DNA of 64,000 bases from Kappaphycus alvarezii (taxonomy: Eukaryota; Rhodophyta; Florideophyceae; Gigartinales; Solieriaceae). The notes below the pieces were generated by a model, which worked only from the letters and a program-made list of their open reading frames with translations, searched no databases and was not told the DNA's origin. Where the stretch lies: assembly GCA_002205965.3 (NCBI GenBank), contig NADL03000458.1, forward strand, positions 372,001 through 436,000. Direction: 5' to 3'. The position numbers and the translations under genes are program-made. Shown in pieces: positions 24,955-36,372 of the stretch (within the stretch, counting starts at the first letter, position 1; each line of letters begins with the position of its first letter).

Positions 24955-25324
24955 TGTTGTACAGCGAATACTGACCGCGACTGCAGTGATGTGGCAGTTG
25001 TAATGATTAGTGCCGTATTCGATAGGTGGCAGAACTATTCTACTGTATAGTGCAACCGGTAATACAGTACCTATGGAGCTATATCTACTTCTATTTTGCC
25101 ATCCGAACGGATATGTCAGTCCTCACCACCCGATCGGGGCGGGTGAGGGAAGAGAGCTTGGGAGAGAAAAAGGAGCTACTGCTAGAATCAACCGTTTTAC
25201 TGTAATAGCTCACCCTATTAAACTGCTCAAATACGGGACTGCAACGGCATCCCGTGGGATTTTTGTACCCGTTGACTGTGCATGCCCTTTATCGCACCCC
25301 CTCGCTTACACCGCGCATACTGCA
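24955..25324 (+). repeat. Copia 5' LTR
   Basis: Starts TGTTGTACAGCG and ends CATACTGCA. Closely similar to 47204-47597, from which it differs by scattered bases and a missing internal stretch of about 25 bp. A TATATCT stretch near 25080 is a possible TATA box. Confidence 0.85.
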
Positions 25325-25327
25325 GTT

Positions 25328-26199
25328 ATGGGCCCAGGGAGAGACTTCGAGAAAGGTTTAGGCATGATGAACCCTCTGGTATTCGAGCCGGATCAAGACC
25401 TCCTGTCTGGGAGAAAGAAGCTTTCAATTTAGGTTGACTTGATTGCAACCGCAGTCGAGAACGGAGAAGAAAAGTTCTGCAAGACGGTATTCCAAACACT
25501 TTGACGTCAGCTGCACGACCAAGTTCTTCGCCAAGCTCAGCAGAGTCTTGTAGACGAAGCGCAAGAGCAAAGAAAGATCAGTTACACACAAGAAGACCAA
25601 GTCAAAGCTGTGCAAGAGATCGTGGATTTGATTGCTCCAGATCCTCCTATCTCCGTGGTTACTCGCCTCATTTATTCCTTCAATAAGGTGACTTCTTGCA
25701 AGCGAAAGAACAATGAAGACTTGTACCGTTATGTGTCTAGGTTCCGCGGACTCGCTGCCGAACACATCACGAAAGCAGGGTCTACCAGTCAATCTAAAAT
25801 TGGAGAAATAGTGGCAATTACCTTGCTTAATAACGCATCACTTTCTGAAGAGTCCCTAACCAATACCAAGCTCCGTCTTATTAGAATGGCAGAACAAAGA
25901 GATATGGGAGCATAAGCTCTGAGAAAACATTCAAATTGACATTGGAAGAGGCACAGAAGATATCTTTGAATACCAGAGGGCTTGCTGTCTCGATCGCAAG
26001 AGCCTCTGGAAGTTCAATTCGTAATGACAAGCTCTGGTTAAAGAAGGTCACAGGTCGCTTCAACAGCATATGTCGAGATACGAAGCCTATCTTCGACAAT
26101 ATTAAGAAGCTAAGAAGCTAAGTGGTACTTAAGATGTAGCCAAATACATTGCTTCCTCTGGTTGACGTTGCATTTTAAGTCTTGGCGACGCCGTCAATG
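25328..26199 (+). pseudogene. gag: Copia Gag, N-terminal part, interrupted
   Basis: From the ATG at 25328, just inside the 5' LTR, a frame with stops at 25430 and near 25505 leads into a Copia Gag segment: FNKVTSCKRKNNEDLYRYV then RFRGLAAEHI and LLNNASL. One base appears missing at GGG 25906-25908, after which KTFKLTLEEAQ continues. The frame is cut at 26200 by the pogo-like transposon and resumes beyond it and beyond the chromovirus at 42106. Confidence 0.7.
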
Positions 26200-26201
26200 T
26201 A

Positions 26202-26230
26202 TCCCTCCCGACCGGGTGAATTACGGACAG
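26202..26230 (+). repeat. left terminal inverted repeat of the pogo-like element
   Basis: Begins TCCCTCCCGACCGGG; matches the reverse complement of 28573-28601 with three differences. Confidence 0.92.
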
Positions 26231-26437
26231 CGGGAAAATTTCAGGACAGAAAAACGGTGTGCACCCGCCAAAACAAAAACCCAACCGATACCCTTTCCAA
26301 CCCCGGCGACCATGTGGCCTTCTGGGGCCATTTATCGTTGGGCTGCCACCCTTCCTCGCTCAATATAAACTTTCTAAGCACACAAGAGTGCAAGTCTAAC
26401 AAAACAGACTCAACACACTACAACGCCATCCAGTGGC

Positions 26438-28367
26438 ATGGTGCCTCCCTCTATGCGAAAGCAAAGTGCAAATAGGAAGAAACTCGCAAGCCAACTCGTT
26501 CAAACGAAGCAGAACCGCGCCGTGGCGCTCAACTACTTCGCAAAGACACCATTCAGCCCCGCACTCGCAAACGAAAGGCACTCACACTCCGCCAGATTGC
26601 AGGAATCTCTGGTGCTAGCAGGACCATCGTCGGTGAGATGAGCAAGTGTCTCCAAACCAAAGATGAGGTCACACTCAACAGGCTTTTGAGTGGCGCCATG
26701 AAGCCGGGCCGCCCTTCGGTATTGACGCCCGACGAAGAACGCGTCATCGTACAACGCCTCATGTACTGTGCTCGACGAGGGCCAGCGCTTGGCTACGACG
26801 CATTGTCCTACATGATGGCAAAAATTGCAGCTGATGGACGGCGGAATGGCTTTGCCAACGGAATCCCAAGTCAAGACACGCTCCATGCGTTTCGTGCCAG
26901 ACACCGTGAACTGACATTCAGGAGTCAAGAGAGCAAGGAAAAAGCCAAGTTGAATGCTGAGAACTTTAATCATGTGGACCGCTTTTTTCGCATCTTGGAC
27001 GATATCGGCGAACGTTGTCCAGGCATTTTGAGCAACCCCAATCGTATATGAAACATGGATGAAACGGCAATTGATGGAACCTGGGGAAAGAAAGAGAAGG
27101 TTTTTACTGCATCGGACAGTCACAAGGGAGGGTTCAGAGCTTGCAGCAGGTCGAAGGGGGCGAACAAACATGTAACAGCTGGTGTTTGCGTGTCTGCAAG
27201 CGGGCTCAAAACGGATCCTTTTTTCATTGTTCAAGGGAAACGTCTGAATGAGCGTTGGTTTGACCAAGTTGAAGGGAGCTTCAAGAATACATTAGCACGT
27301 CCAGCTGCTGATTTCTGCTCTCCAGGTTGGTTCCCTGCGGATAAGGCTGTCGTTAAGGTTTCCGAGCATGGCTCGATGGAAATGGGCATCCTGCATGCAG
27401 CTATAGAGAATGCCAACAATTGTATCCGTCGCGTGGTTGGAGATGAGCCTGTGATTTTGACCTTGGACGGGCATGCTTCCCGGAACGGTACAGGATGGAT
27501 TGAGGCATGTAGGGAACATAACATTGAGGCTGTGATTGCATCCGCTAACACCTCTCACATTTTGCAGCCGTGTGACAAAGGTGTGAGTAAGAAGATCAAG
27601 GTTTCAGTTCGGGAGCTACGCGATTCATTTTGCTCACAGGGATCAGTTGACACACGCAAAGTGAATATCTCGCTCGCCTGTGGTTTTACGGCTTGTCTAA
27701 GGTGACTGGTGCTGATATCAGTAAGAGTTTTGCAGCTACAGGTCTCTTCCCTTTCGAGCGAGATTTTGCTCGAAGATTCCGTACGGCAAGGGAAGATGCC
27801 CATGACCACAGAGCAGCCCTAACAGAGAATGGTTCCGCAAGCCAAGGCTTCGACACTCGTCAAACGGACGCACAAACGATGGAGCGTATCCAGGAGGCAA
27901 TGGAAAATGCGCAGGGTCCATCGACAGCTCTACAGACTATTTCAAGCATTCTGCACTCGGCCGAGACCGTCAACAAGATATGCATGTCTGAGGGGGACCC
28001 CCGCATGGCCACCTCAGCTGTCAGTACCAACGCGCGCGGGAATGTCCTGCATGATCCAGGGGCTGGCGCTGAGTGCGTGACATTGGAGGAAGTGTTTTTC
28101 AAGCGCAAGGAGGCGGCTACTCTTCGTCTAGCTGCCGAGGTGAAGGAGAAGCGCAAGAAAGACGCGGATGCTGCTGAGAGGGTTAGAAAGCGAAACAGGA
28201 AAGGAATGGCGGAAAGGCTTGGGGAGGAAGTTGCGGGTACATACCGTGAACTGGTGGCAGGGGCAAGTCGAAGAGGAGGAAGAAGAGTGACTCTGTCTTT
28301 GCGGCGAGTCTGGTGTGGGATGTGGTTGAGAAGGCACTGGATGCCTTCGATCGTTGATTTTTTTTGA
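26438..28367 (+). pseudogene. pogo/DDE_1 transposase, nearly intact
   Basis: Cut-and-paste transposase of about 640 residues. N-terminal helix-turn-helix (LTLRQIAGISGASR), then the GRPSVLT segment, then the DDE core: NMDETAID (27055-), LTLDGHASR (about 27460) and LQPCDKGV (about 27562), which carry the three catalytic Asp residues. C-terminal ATGLFPF follows, then a basic, Lys/Arg-rich tail. Defects: a base missing at AAA 26542-26544, TGA at 27049-27051 where this family usually has Trp or Tyr before NMDE, a base missing at TTTT 27684-27687, and possibly another near 28270. With so few breaks and all catalytic residues kept, it died recently or is only misread. Confidence 0.88.
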
Positions 28368-28462
28368 CGTTTTCTTGTCCGAATTTTAGCCGTTTCTGAA
28401 AATGGGACTTTTTGCGTACCGAGGTCGAAACGTTCTCAAAAGTAGCTGTTGTATGTTGATTG

Positions 28463-28494
28463 TTGTACACCATGAACTGGTTCATGGTGTACAA
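28463..28494. repeat. 32-bp near-perfect palindrome inside the pogo-like element
   Basis: TTGTACACCATGAAC and its exact complement are separated by two bases (28463-28477 / 28480-28494). It lies between the transposase stop and the right end, so it could be a subterminal binding site or a transcript hairpin. Confidence 0.85.
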
Positions 28495-28572
28495 TAGCAC
28501 TAGCAATCATTTGCCCTTCAACTCAGCTGAAAAGAGCTGTTTTTTCTTTATTTTTATGAAGGTTTTCTTTAA

Positions 28573-28601
28573 CTGTCCATACTTCACCCGGTTGGGAGGG
28601 A
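28573..28601 (-). repeat. right terminal inverted repeat of the pogo-like element
   Basis: Reverse complement begins TCCCTCCCAACCGGG; followed by the TA target duplicate at 28602-28603. Confidence 0.92.
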
Positions 28602-28650
28602 TACTTCGCTCTCTCGCTCAGACTAACAACAGAAATGAACCTCAGATTAC

Positions 28651-29451
28651 TGTAGTAGGACCAGCGTGGCCACGTTTAGTTTTCATTATTTTTGAAGGGT
28701 TGGCCAGGGCATACTTTGTCGATACTTTTCGGGCTAGTACGACACCTAATCACAGGGCAGCACTTGGCCCACCTCATGGCTGGTCCGATGGACCCCTTCG
28801 GCCCACACATGGCACTTTCCAGCAAGGATGGCGGACCCAGTGGATATTTCAAAATGGTGCACACCTTTTGCGGCCTTTACAGTAACAACTCACTGTCAAC
28901 TAACACTAATTACTGTCAACTATGGATACCGAGGATATTTATCTCTCTCGGCCGGCCAACAGCTAACTAACAAGTGGTTCTACACTAATTTATTGGCCGT
29001 GGGACGACTGACTGCTACGATCTCGCACAGCAAGTGCAGTACCTAACTGTTAACCCTCATTTATGGCCATGTTTCGGCCTTTTTTTCGTTACTCGGCGAA
29101 GCAACTGTAGTTTAGAGTAGTGTACAATAGTACTAATAGTCGGCCGAGTTGCACACCCTGGGGCTCCCTTGGGAAGGCGAGTTGTTCCCTGAACTTGAGT
29201 CTTTGGTAGTAAACTCTAGCTTTTGCCGCTTCACAGCCCGCTCGCCGCCTCTACTACCCCTTTCATAGTTTCCCTTCTCTTCCCTTCCTTTCTGTCGGCC
29301 GACTATCTACCGTTATTGTTGACCGCTTTGCTCTGTATTTTCTATCTGTGACTCCTTGGCCAACAGTAGTAAGTAAGACCTCCTGGGCCTATTCGCGAGG
29401 TACGTGCGCTTCGTGCATGTGCGTAGCCGTGGCCACACCCACACTACTACA
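28651..29451 (+). repeat. 5' LTR of the chromovirus
   Basis: 801 bp, TGTAGTAG...CTACTACA. Contains about 15 GGCC sites where about 3 are expected. Differs from the 3' LTR near 28740, 29030, 29210, 29398 and 29431. Confidence 0.95.
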
Positions 29452-29452
29452 T

Positions 29453-29468
29453 TGGTCTCCCGACCTAG
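29453..29468 (+). promoter_or_regulatory. tRNA primer-binding site of the chromovirus
   Basis: TGGTCTCCCGACC starts one base after the 5' LTR; TGG pairs with the CCA end of a tRNA, the usual arrangement. The tRNA identity was not determined. Confidence 0.6.
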
Positions 29469-29748
29469 AGGGTTTCAAGCTGTTTGACCACTTTTGTTGT
29501 CGAGAAGTTACGTCGACCGCGTTATCACTCGGTCAACTTTCGATTGTGGACGACCGCCTTTCAAGCAAGAGAAGGTTCCGGCAGTATTTGGCCGCTTAAG
29601 TAACTAAGCGCTCAAGTAGCTGAGCACGCGGACAGTAGTTTCCGTACGGGCAGTAGTTCCCGTCCCATCTGCTGCCGACGCTTTTTCTCAAGAGGTTCAG
29701 AAGTCCAGTTGTATTTGGTCCCAGTAGTTTGGACTACCGACTGTTCAG

Positions 29749-30521
29749 ATGACCGAGCCTAAGACACCGTCTGAGTTCCCCCTGGCCATGTCTACGGTCC
29801 CTGAGAGGTCCGATCAACATCCTCGGCCGACAAGACAAGTGCCGGTCGCACCTACGCCAACGGGTGTTCACCCGTTGAGTACACCTGAGGGTCCCCCTTC
29901 ATCTGCTGAAATTCGGGCTGGGCAGCCCGCAGGATCGCCTTCGTCGGCTGAGATTCGAGCTGGCCAATCCCAGGGTGCTACTCCGAGTGTGAGTGGGTAT
30001 GGAACGCCTTACGGATATGATCAGGAGTTCGTAACGGTCAACTATTTTCGGGAAGTGATGGACGCGCAAGCAAGGGATAGGATTGTAGCACAGGCCGCTT
30101 TGCAAGAAACGTTGCGTAAGTCCCTCATGGCCGAAGTAACTCAGGCAGTGCAAGTGTCGTTGTATAACCGATTGTTTGTAGCTCTCAGTGACAGATTTGA
30201 TCAGCAGTTAGAAGAGTTCAAGACCAAAGTAGAAGAGATTGGGACAAGAGTGGGATATGGTGTTGGCCAACCTACTCAAACCTTACTGGAACTATGAGTG
30301 CAGAACGGCACGGTGGCGAGCCGCGAATCGCCGAGCGACCTAGTATTCATACTGGTAATCCGGAGACATCTCAAATGTCTCGGCCATCCATTCTACATCC
30401 GCAAGGATCGCCTATGGCTGGAGGGAACGGCCGTAGGGAGGCGTCTGGGAGATTGGAGCTCCCTATTCTGCCGTGGATGATGGCCAACCGGTATCGAGGA
30501 CAACAGACCTGGGACCGCTAG
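29749..30521 (+). CDS. N-terminal ORF ahead of Gag, function unknown
   Basis: Begins at the ATG at 29749, about 300 bp after the primer site. A Pro/Ser/Thr-rich start (about residues 1-80) holds the duplicated SSAEIRAGQ segment; a helical part (DRIVAQAALQETLRK... to KTKVEEIG) follows. The first frame stops at 30297 and a second, overlapping by ATGA at 30294, runs to 30521. The overlap may be a real stop-restart or a missing base in one longer protein. The stop at 30519-30521 lies in a strong hairpin. Probably the disordered front of Gag; no known domain. Confidence 0.5.
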
Positions 30522-30531
30522 TCCCAGGTCT
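30505..30531 (+). promoter_or_regulatory. 11-bp perfect hairpin over the ORF1 stop codon
   Basis: AGACCTGGGAC, five-base loop, GTCCCAGGTCT. The TAG stop of the upstream frame lies at the loop/stem edge and the Gag frame is open through the hairpin, so it is well placed to stimulate recoding into Gag. Structure is seen; role is inferred. Confidence 0.5.
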
Positions 30532-30546
30532 GGAACCAATGACAAC

Positions 30547-31833
30547 TTGCAGGAACCTTTTGCGCAGGTTGTATCATACAGGGCCTATCGCCTAGTCGAC
30601 ATTCGACAGACCCTGACGTTTGAGGAAATCGCGCAATTGGCCAAGGTCGGACAGTCGATCCGAGCTTCATTTCCCCACCTGGATAACTTTGACTTGAAGC
30701 AGGGCATACAGCTATTTTCCTTCCTTCGTAATTATAAGGATGCTTGTGATACCTTGGGCATTCACGAAGGCGCGGCTGTACGTGTTCTGACCACCTTCCT
30801 TAAAGGGGATTCCAGACGGTATTTCATGACCAAGTCAGGCGCTGGAGTGAGGCAGTCGTACTCCACACCCATTGGGGCCGGTGCCATGACTATGCGTTCT
30901 TGGCCACATGTTGTTAATGCCTTCCTGAAGCGTTATTGTACTGAGGAAGTGCTGGCCACAGCATATGACAAGGTTACGAGGATGCGTCAAAAGGAGGGAG
31001 AAACGGAGGCCGAGTTCGCTGACCGCATACAAGAAGCTGCATTGGTTTGTCCGGATGTATTCACCGAACAATCGCTGATTCACAATTTTGTGAAAGGACT
31101 GAGCCCTGCAACTCGTTCGGCTGTGAACGAGACCGTGGTGCAGAGGGCCGGCTCAATAGATTTTTCCGTTGTGCGTCGAATGGACATGTCAGCAGGAGAT
31201 ACGCATCGTGCTTATGTGTCCACCCTCTCCAAGGCGAAGCGAAGGAAAAGTGGTGTTCTTGCCTTCGCAGCGCAGGCAGAGGATGACTCCGATTGGCAAA
31301 GGTGGCCGACAGTCCGCACTGAATCTTCTGTGTTAACGGTAGCTGTTGAACAGGGAGGCCCCAGATCACACGGACAAACTCGCGTTCATAACATTGCTCC
31401 CATCCCCGACTGGAACCGCGCACTCAGCGGGGATGAGACAGTGAAGAAAACGCCAACACTGTCACCTGATGAGCTCCAGATGGCCATGATCATGATGCAC
31501 GGTGATAAGGCTTCTCATCGGTGCTGGGGTTGTCAAGAGGCTGGCCATGATTTGTATTCGTGCCCGTACTTACCTCTTCCCGTTCGTCTCTACCTTGGCT
31601 TTGCCAACTACAAATTACAGGAAAAGAAACGAGGACCAGAATTGGATAGGCGGGGCGGGAATTACGGGCCCTATCACGGACGTTACCGACCGGGTCCGAA
31701 TACAGGAGGACCCAAGCGGGTGACAATAGCTCAACAACCCGTGCGTTCCCCACAGCAAGGGCCTCGGCCAAGGAACATGATGGAAATTACAGAGGAGTCG
31801 GCCGAGGGTGATGCTGAGGAGTCGGGAAACTAG
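30547..31833 (+). CDS. gag: chromovirus Gag
   Basis: About 430 residues in the open frame, which is also open upstream through the hairpin at 30505; TTG at 30547 is not likely to be a true start, so Gag is probably made as a continuation of the preceding ORF. Retrotransposon Gag pattern: F.LFSFLRNYKDAC, LKGDSRRYF, W..VVNAFLKRYC, ETEAEFADRIQ, LIHNFVKGLSP. One CCHC zinc knuckle, CWGCQEAGHDLYSC, at about residues 326-339. A Pro/Arg-rich tail follows. Confidence 0.88.
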   Translation: MQEPFAQVVSYRAYRLVDIRQTLTFEEIAQLAKVGQSIRASFPHLDNFDLKQGIQLFSFLRNYKDACDTLGIHEGAAVRVLTTFLKGDSRRYFMTKSGAGVRQSYSTPIGAGAMTMRSWPHVVNAFLKRYCTEEVLATAYDKVTRMRQKEGETEAEFADRIQEAALVCPDVFTEQSLIHNFVKGLSPATRSAVNETVVQRAGSIDFSVVRRMDMSAGDTHRAYVSTLSKAKRRKSGVLAFAAQAEDDSDWQRWPTVRTESSVLTVAVEQGGPRSHGQTRVHNIAPIPDWNRALSGDETVKKTPTLSPDELQMAMIMMHGDKASHRCWGCQEAGHDLYSCPYLPLPVRLYLGFANYKLQEKKRGPELDRRGGNYGPYHGRYRPGPNTGGPKRVTIAQQPVRSPQQGPRPRNMMEITEESAEGDAEESGN

Positions 31834-31850
31834 GAGTAGGGGTACCCCAG

Positions 31851-32297
31851 GTGGCGCCTGAGGTACCGCGGAGCGGAGAGCTACCGCCCATCAAAGACGA
31901 AGGTCTTCATGTTGGCCGAGTTAATGAAGTTGTAACACCACCCCGTAACCACGCGACTACGGGCCACGCGTCAAGGTCCGTAATTCAGTCTTATGAAATT
32001 GATTCTTTGATTTCCGAGCGGTCTCAGCACTTATCGGAAGGAATACCGTCCGACCGGTCTCAGCACTTGTCGGAAGGTTCAATTATGAATGACTCTTCCC
32101 GTTTACGCACCGTGAGTAATGAAACTCCAACTTGGCCGACAACTCGTGAAGATACTCGGCCGAGACAAAAAAACAAAGGAACAAACTTTCTGGGTCAGTT
32201 GACTCCTTATCTTTGCCAACGAGTGGCAGCAACCGAAGACAAGAGGAAAAGGAAGGATCAGAACGGACGCCTGATATTGGGGCCGAGAAGGATTTAA
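31851..32297 (+). CDS. linker region between Gag and protease
   Basis: An open stretch of 148 codons with no known domain; hydrophilic, with a duplicated RSQHLSEG segment (about residues 58-76). The protease frame is entered by a frame change near 32280, after which GFKPHIATT leads into the protease. Most likely part of one Gag-Pol reading frame rather than a separate gene. Confidence 0.45.
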   Translation: MAPEVPRSGELPPIKDEGLHVGRVNEVVTPPRNHATTGHASRSVIQSYEIDSLISERSQHLSEGIPSDRSQHLSEGSIMNDSSRLRTVSNETPTWPTTREDTRPRQKNKGTNFLGQLTPYLCQRVAATEDKRKRKDQNGRLILGPRRI

Positions 32298-34856
32298 ACC
32301 CCATATTGCCACTACGTCAAGCGTATACAACGTTTCTGGATCAGTGGGTTTGACCGCGCGTGAGATGCGGCCAATGCAAATCGCTATCGATACTTACTCT
32401 CTAACGAACATCGTTCGGGAAACCGAACTGATGCCGGACTGGGTAAACGCGATATATCCTCTCGAGTCTGATCCTCGCTTGGGAGATGCAAACAGCAACC
32501 CACTGGAATTCAAAGGGATCATAAGAATTAGCGTGAGATTGGACAACCGCGTATGGAGGCCTGAATTCCTGGTGGCCAACAAGAACTTCGCTGTTCCATT
32601 CGTCTTGGGAACCTGCTGGACGACACCTAACATTCAGAACCTGCGTTGCCGCGACCAAAGTATCAAATTCTATGGTGGCGGATCGGTACCTATTGTCGGC
32701 CGACTAGACGAGTCCCCCAAAGTTCCGGAGAAAAGGGGTGATCCGCTGTCGAAAGAACCGCGAGTACCGGGCACCAAGAGACATCACATTGATGTGGTAC
32801 GCTTGGCCAAGGACGTAGTTATTCCAGCAGGAACTCAGGTGTTCGTCAACGTGACAAGCATGACAATCGGACTCTGTGTTTTGGAGCCCCGGTGTCCGTT
32901 AGTTACCCGTCACGGAGTCAGACTTGCGAATGGTGTCGCCGAGCTTCTTCCTAATGAACCGTTCAAGGTAATGATCTCCAATTGGAGCTCTCGAAAAGTA
33001 ACTCTACATGCCAAAACAGTTGTAGGGTATGCATCGAGACATCCTCTCGCGATCATCACACCGGACGAGAAGTTGGGCCGGGAGATGAGGACAGTACTTG
33101 GTATTATACCCCAGGTTGGAAACGAAGGAATGACGGCCGAGCAAAACAAGGACATAAAGGATGGGTCGAACGAGAAGCCCACTTGGGAAGATCAAGTTGA
33201 CTTGTCCCATTGTGAAGAAGGATTGCGAGAAAAAGCATCGGCCATCTTGCGTAAGCACTCGTCCATGTGGAGTGGACAGCTTGGAGAAATCAAGGCCACC
33301 TATCACCGGATAGAAGTGGAACCCGGTACTCGGCCAATTCATTCTATGCCGTATAGGCAGGGACCGGCTGGCAGAACAATCGTGGAAGAAGAAATCAAAC
33401 GTCAACTGGAGCTGAGGGTCTGCGAGCCAGCCCAGTCAGAATGGGCGTCGCCTATCGTCTTGGTACCTAAGCCGGACGGATCGAAGCGCTTTTGCGTCGA
33501 CTACCGCCGACTTAACGCCAAGACCGTGACTGACTCTTACCCTCTCCCTCGAATGGACGATTGTATTGATTCCCTTGGTGAGGCCGCGGTATTCTCCACA
33601 TTAGACGCAAACAGCGGGTATTTGCAAGTACCCGTCGCAGAAGAGGACCGAGATAAGACCGCTTTTACATCCCATCGGGGATTGTTTCGTTTTAAGCTCA
33701 TGCCATTTGGACTGAAGAATGCGCCGGCCACCTTTCAAAGTGTACTCGATATTATTCTGTCGAGTGTCGTTGGCAGATCTGTCTGGTCTACCTTGATGAT
33801 GTTATCATATTTTCGAAAGACATGAAGAATCATCTCGGCCATCTTGATCAGATCTTGACACTCTTGAAAAACGCGGGCATATCGCTTAAGCTAAAGAAGT
33901 GTGAGTTCTTCCGTTCGTCCGTGAACTATCTGGGACATACTGTACTCCCAGGTAAGTTACAGATGGCCGCAGAAAACAAGGAAGCGATTTAAAACTCCCT
34001 CTTCCCAAACACGTTGACCAAGCTTCGATCTTTTCTTGGAGCTTGCAATGTGTATCGGCGATTTGTGAAAGGATTCGCCGGAATAGATAAACCCCTTACA
34101 AACATGTTGCGTAAGGACGCGAGCCTGGACGACTTTCACTCGCCAACGGCCGAACAACAGGAGGCTTTTGCCAAGTTGAAGGAGGCGTTAGTGTCTCCTC
34201 CCATCTTAGCCCTCCCTAAGCTTGGCCGACATTATATGCTGGATACGGATGCTAGCGGGTATCAAGTTGGATGTGTCTTGTTACAAGAACAAGAGGACGG
34301 AGAGTATCTCCCCGTTGGATATCACGAACCCTTACCAAGGCTGAACAGGGATATTCGGCAACGGATCGCGAATGTTTGGCCGTGGTATGGTCGATAACAA
34401 CTCTTCGGCCATATATTGAGGGGATCAAGTTCACAGTACGGACGGAACACGATGCACTTCGATGGTTAATGGGATTGACGACTCCCAGGAAGGTTGACAC
34501 GATGGAGGTTACGGTTATCGGAGTTCGAATTCGCAATACTGTACAAGCCGGGCCGCGTGCACCAAGTGCCCGATGCCTTGTCGCGAATAGAAACTTCAGC
34601 CAACACAAACGGATCCCCCATTGACGATACCATCCCGGTGTTTATCATAGACGCAGTCATGCCAATGACTCGGCGGACGCGCCGACGTCAACAGCGTGAT
34701 AGCGCGTTGGCCGAAGAAGACGATGTGGATCCGGAAGATATCGAACCCTTGGTAACAATGGAACCTGACTATGCTGACTACATCCGTGCCCAAGCATATG
34801 AACAAGAACAGGCAGCAGGCCGAGTGTCAGAGGAGCTGCGAGCCCCATACTTATGA
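32298..34856 (+). pseudogene. pol: chromovirus protease-RT-RNase H
   Basis: Protease: AIDTYSLTNI, with Tyr in place of the Gly of the DTG loop, then PFVLGTCW. RT: QSEWASPIVLVPK, FCVDYRRLN, TLDANSGYLQ, FKLMPFGLKNAPATFQ, then a frame change at GG 33772-33773 before the catalytic YLDD near 33800. A TAA at 33990-33992 interrupts the connection; RSFLGACNVYRRFV and LDTDASGYQVG (RNase H) follow, then DRECLAVVW and further frame changes near 34390 and 34490 before PDALSRIE. Domain order is complete; the accumulated breaks make this copy non-autonomous unless some are sequence errors. Confidence 0.88.
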
Positions 34857-34978
34857 TGAGGTTATTGAAGAACAGAAGTTAGATAGTTTTGCAACAAGTT
34901 TTGGCCAAGCAACCGAAACGTCTTCGAAGTTAGACATTTTTCGAAGGACCATACGGGATCTTACGAAGGGTTAGTAGC

Positions 34979-36372
34979 GTGGACGGCCAAATCCAAATCG
35001 TCCTACCGCAATCGCTACAAGCTCGTGTTCTCAAATTGGCCCATCACTCCCTGCTTGCAGGGCACCCTGGCCAAACACGACTTATGGAATCCTTGCGGTT
35101 AACCTATTATTGGCCACACATGGCCGCCGACTGCTACGCAACCGTTCGAAACTGCGGACATTGCGCAAAGAAGCGCATACGGTTACGGCAGAAGACCAAT
35201 TATCTGAAGCTGTTCCCTGCGACTCAACCATTGCAATCGGTGGCCATGGATATCCTCGGTCCCCTTCCAGAAACCGATTCAAGTTACTGCTTCATCTTGG
35301 CCATCACTTGTCGATTCTCTAAGCTCACACAAGTTATCCCCTTGAAGACGATAACCGCTTATGTAGTGGCCGTCGCATTCTGTACCCATTGGGTGTTCAA
35401 GTATGGGCCACCCGAAACCGTCCTTACGGACAACGGAAAACAGTTTGCCGGCAAGTTTTTCCAAGCGGTGTGTCGTCATCTCAAGGTGGGTAACCAATTC
35501 ACAACAATTATGACCCACAGACAAACGGCCAAGTATAAAGATACAACAGGACCTTGGCCGCGATGTTACGAGGGTACGTCAACGAACACCAATACGACTG
35601 GGATGAGTATGCCCCAACGTTGACGTACGCTTACAACTGCCACGTCCATCGGTCAACAAACACCACCCCTTTTGGGTTAGTACTAAGTCGGCCACCACCG
35701 GAACTGTCCCTTCATCACAGCGTTGCCAGGCGAGTGAGACCCGATGCAAGAACCAAGGATGAATTTGTTGCGCGGCTTGACGACGCAATACAGTTGGCCT
35801 ACACTCGGTTGCAGAAAACGCAAGAACGTTACCGCAAGGACTTTGATAAGTCCGTGCGCGTGGCCAACAAATCTTTCGTACGGGCGATTATTTGTACTTT
35901 GACAACCCTGAACATCAACCAGGAAAACTCGAATACCATGCGCAAGTTCCCTACCAGGTCCTCCGAAACGATGGCCGAACGTTCATCATTGACCGAGACG
36001 GTATTGTGGAACGCGTAAACTCCGATTGCGTTACCCCAGCACCTCGGCCAACTCAAGTCCCCTTTGCTCGGTTTCGGACGGCCTCACTACCCAATCGCCA
36101 ACCTCGCACGGCCGACGACGATGAAGAAGATGCAGGCCCGGCCGACGAATATGTGGTTGACCGCATTACCGATCATTACTATGATGACCAAGGACAACTT
36201 TGGACTCCGAATCAAGTGGTACGGTTACCGCGAACAAACTTGGCAAAAACGACATACCATCCCACCTGAGCTTGTATCCGCATACCTCGCGCGGCGTCGC
36301 AAGAAAGCCAGACGTCGTTCCCGGGACGTGAACGCTCAAGGAGGAGGGGGCCCCAACGCCGCCGCAAATTGA
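34979..36372 (+). pseudogene. pol: chromovirus integrase with C-terminal chromodomain
   Basis: HHCC zinc finger (H..LLAGHPG to CGHCAKK, about 35041-35165), then the catalytic core: AMDILGP (first Asp, about 35248), TDNGKQFAG (second Asp, about 35428) and, after a one-base frame change near 35505, PQTNGQV followed by TAA (35536-35538) exactly where the third catalytic residue, Glu, belongs; RYNRTLAA-like sequence follows. Near the C-terminus EYVVDRITDH and, one frame over, KWYGY...TW.KRHTIPPELV form a chromodomain (about 36149-36310), marking the chromovirus clade; it binds histone tails and steers insertion in known members. A basic tail ends at 36372. Confidence 0.85.

Larger units (their letters stand above)
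26202..28601 (+). mobile_element. pogo-like (Tc1/mariner superfamily) DNA transposon
   Basis: 29-bp terminal inverted repeats (26202-26230 and 28573-28601, 26 of 29 matching) start TCCCTCCC and are flanked by TA on both sides (26200-26201, 28602-28603), the target duplication of this superfamily. The single gene inside encodes a DDE_1/pogo transposase. The insertion lies in the Copia gag. Confidence 0.93.
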
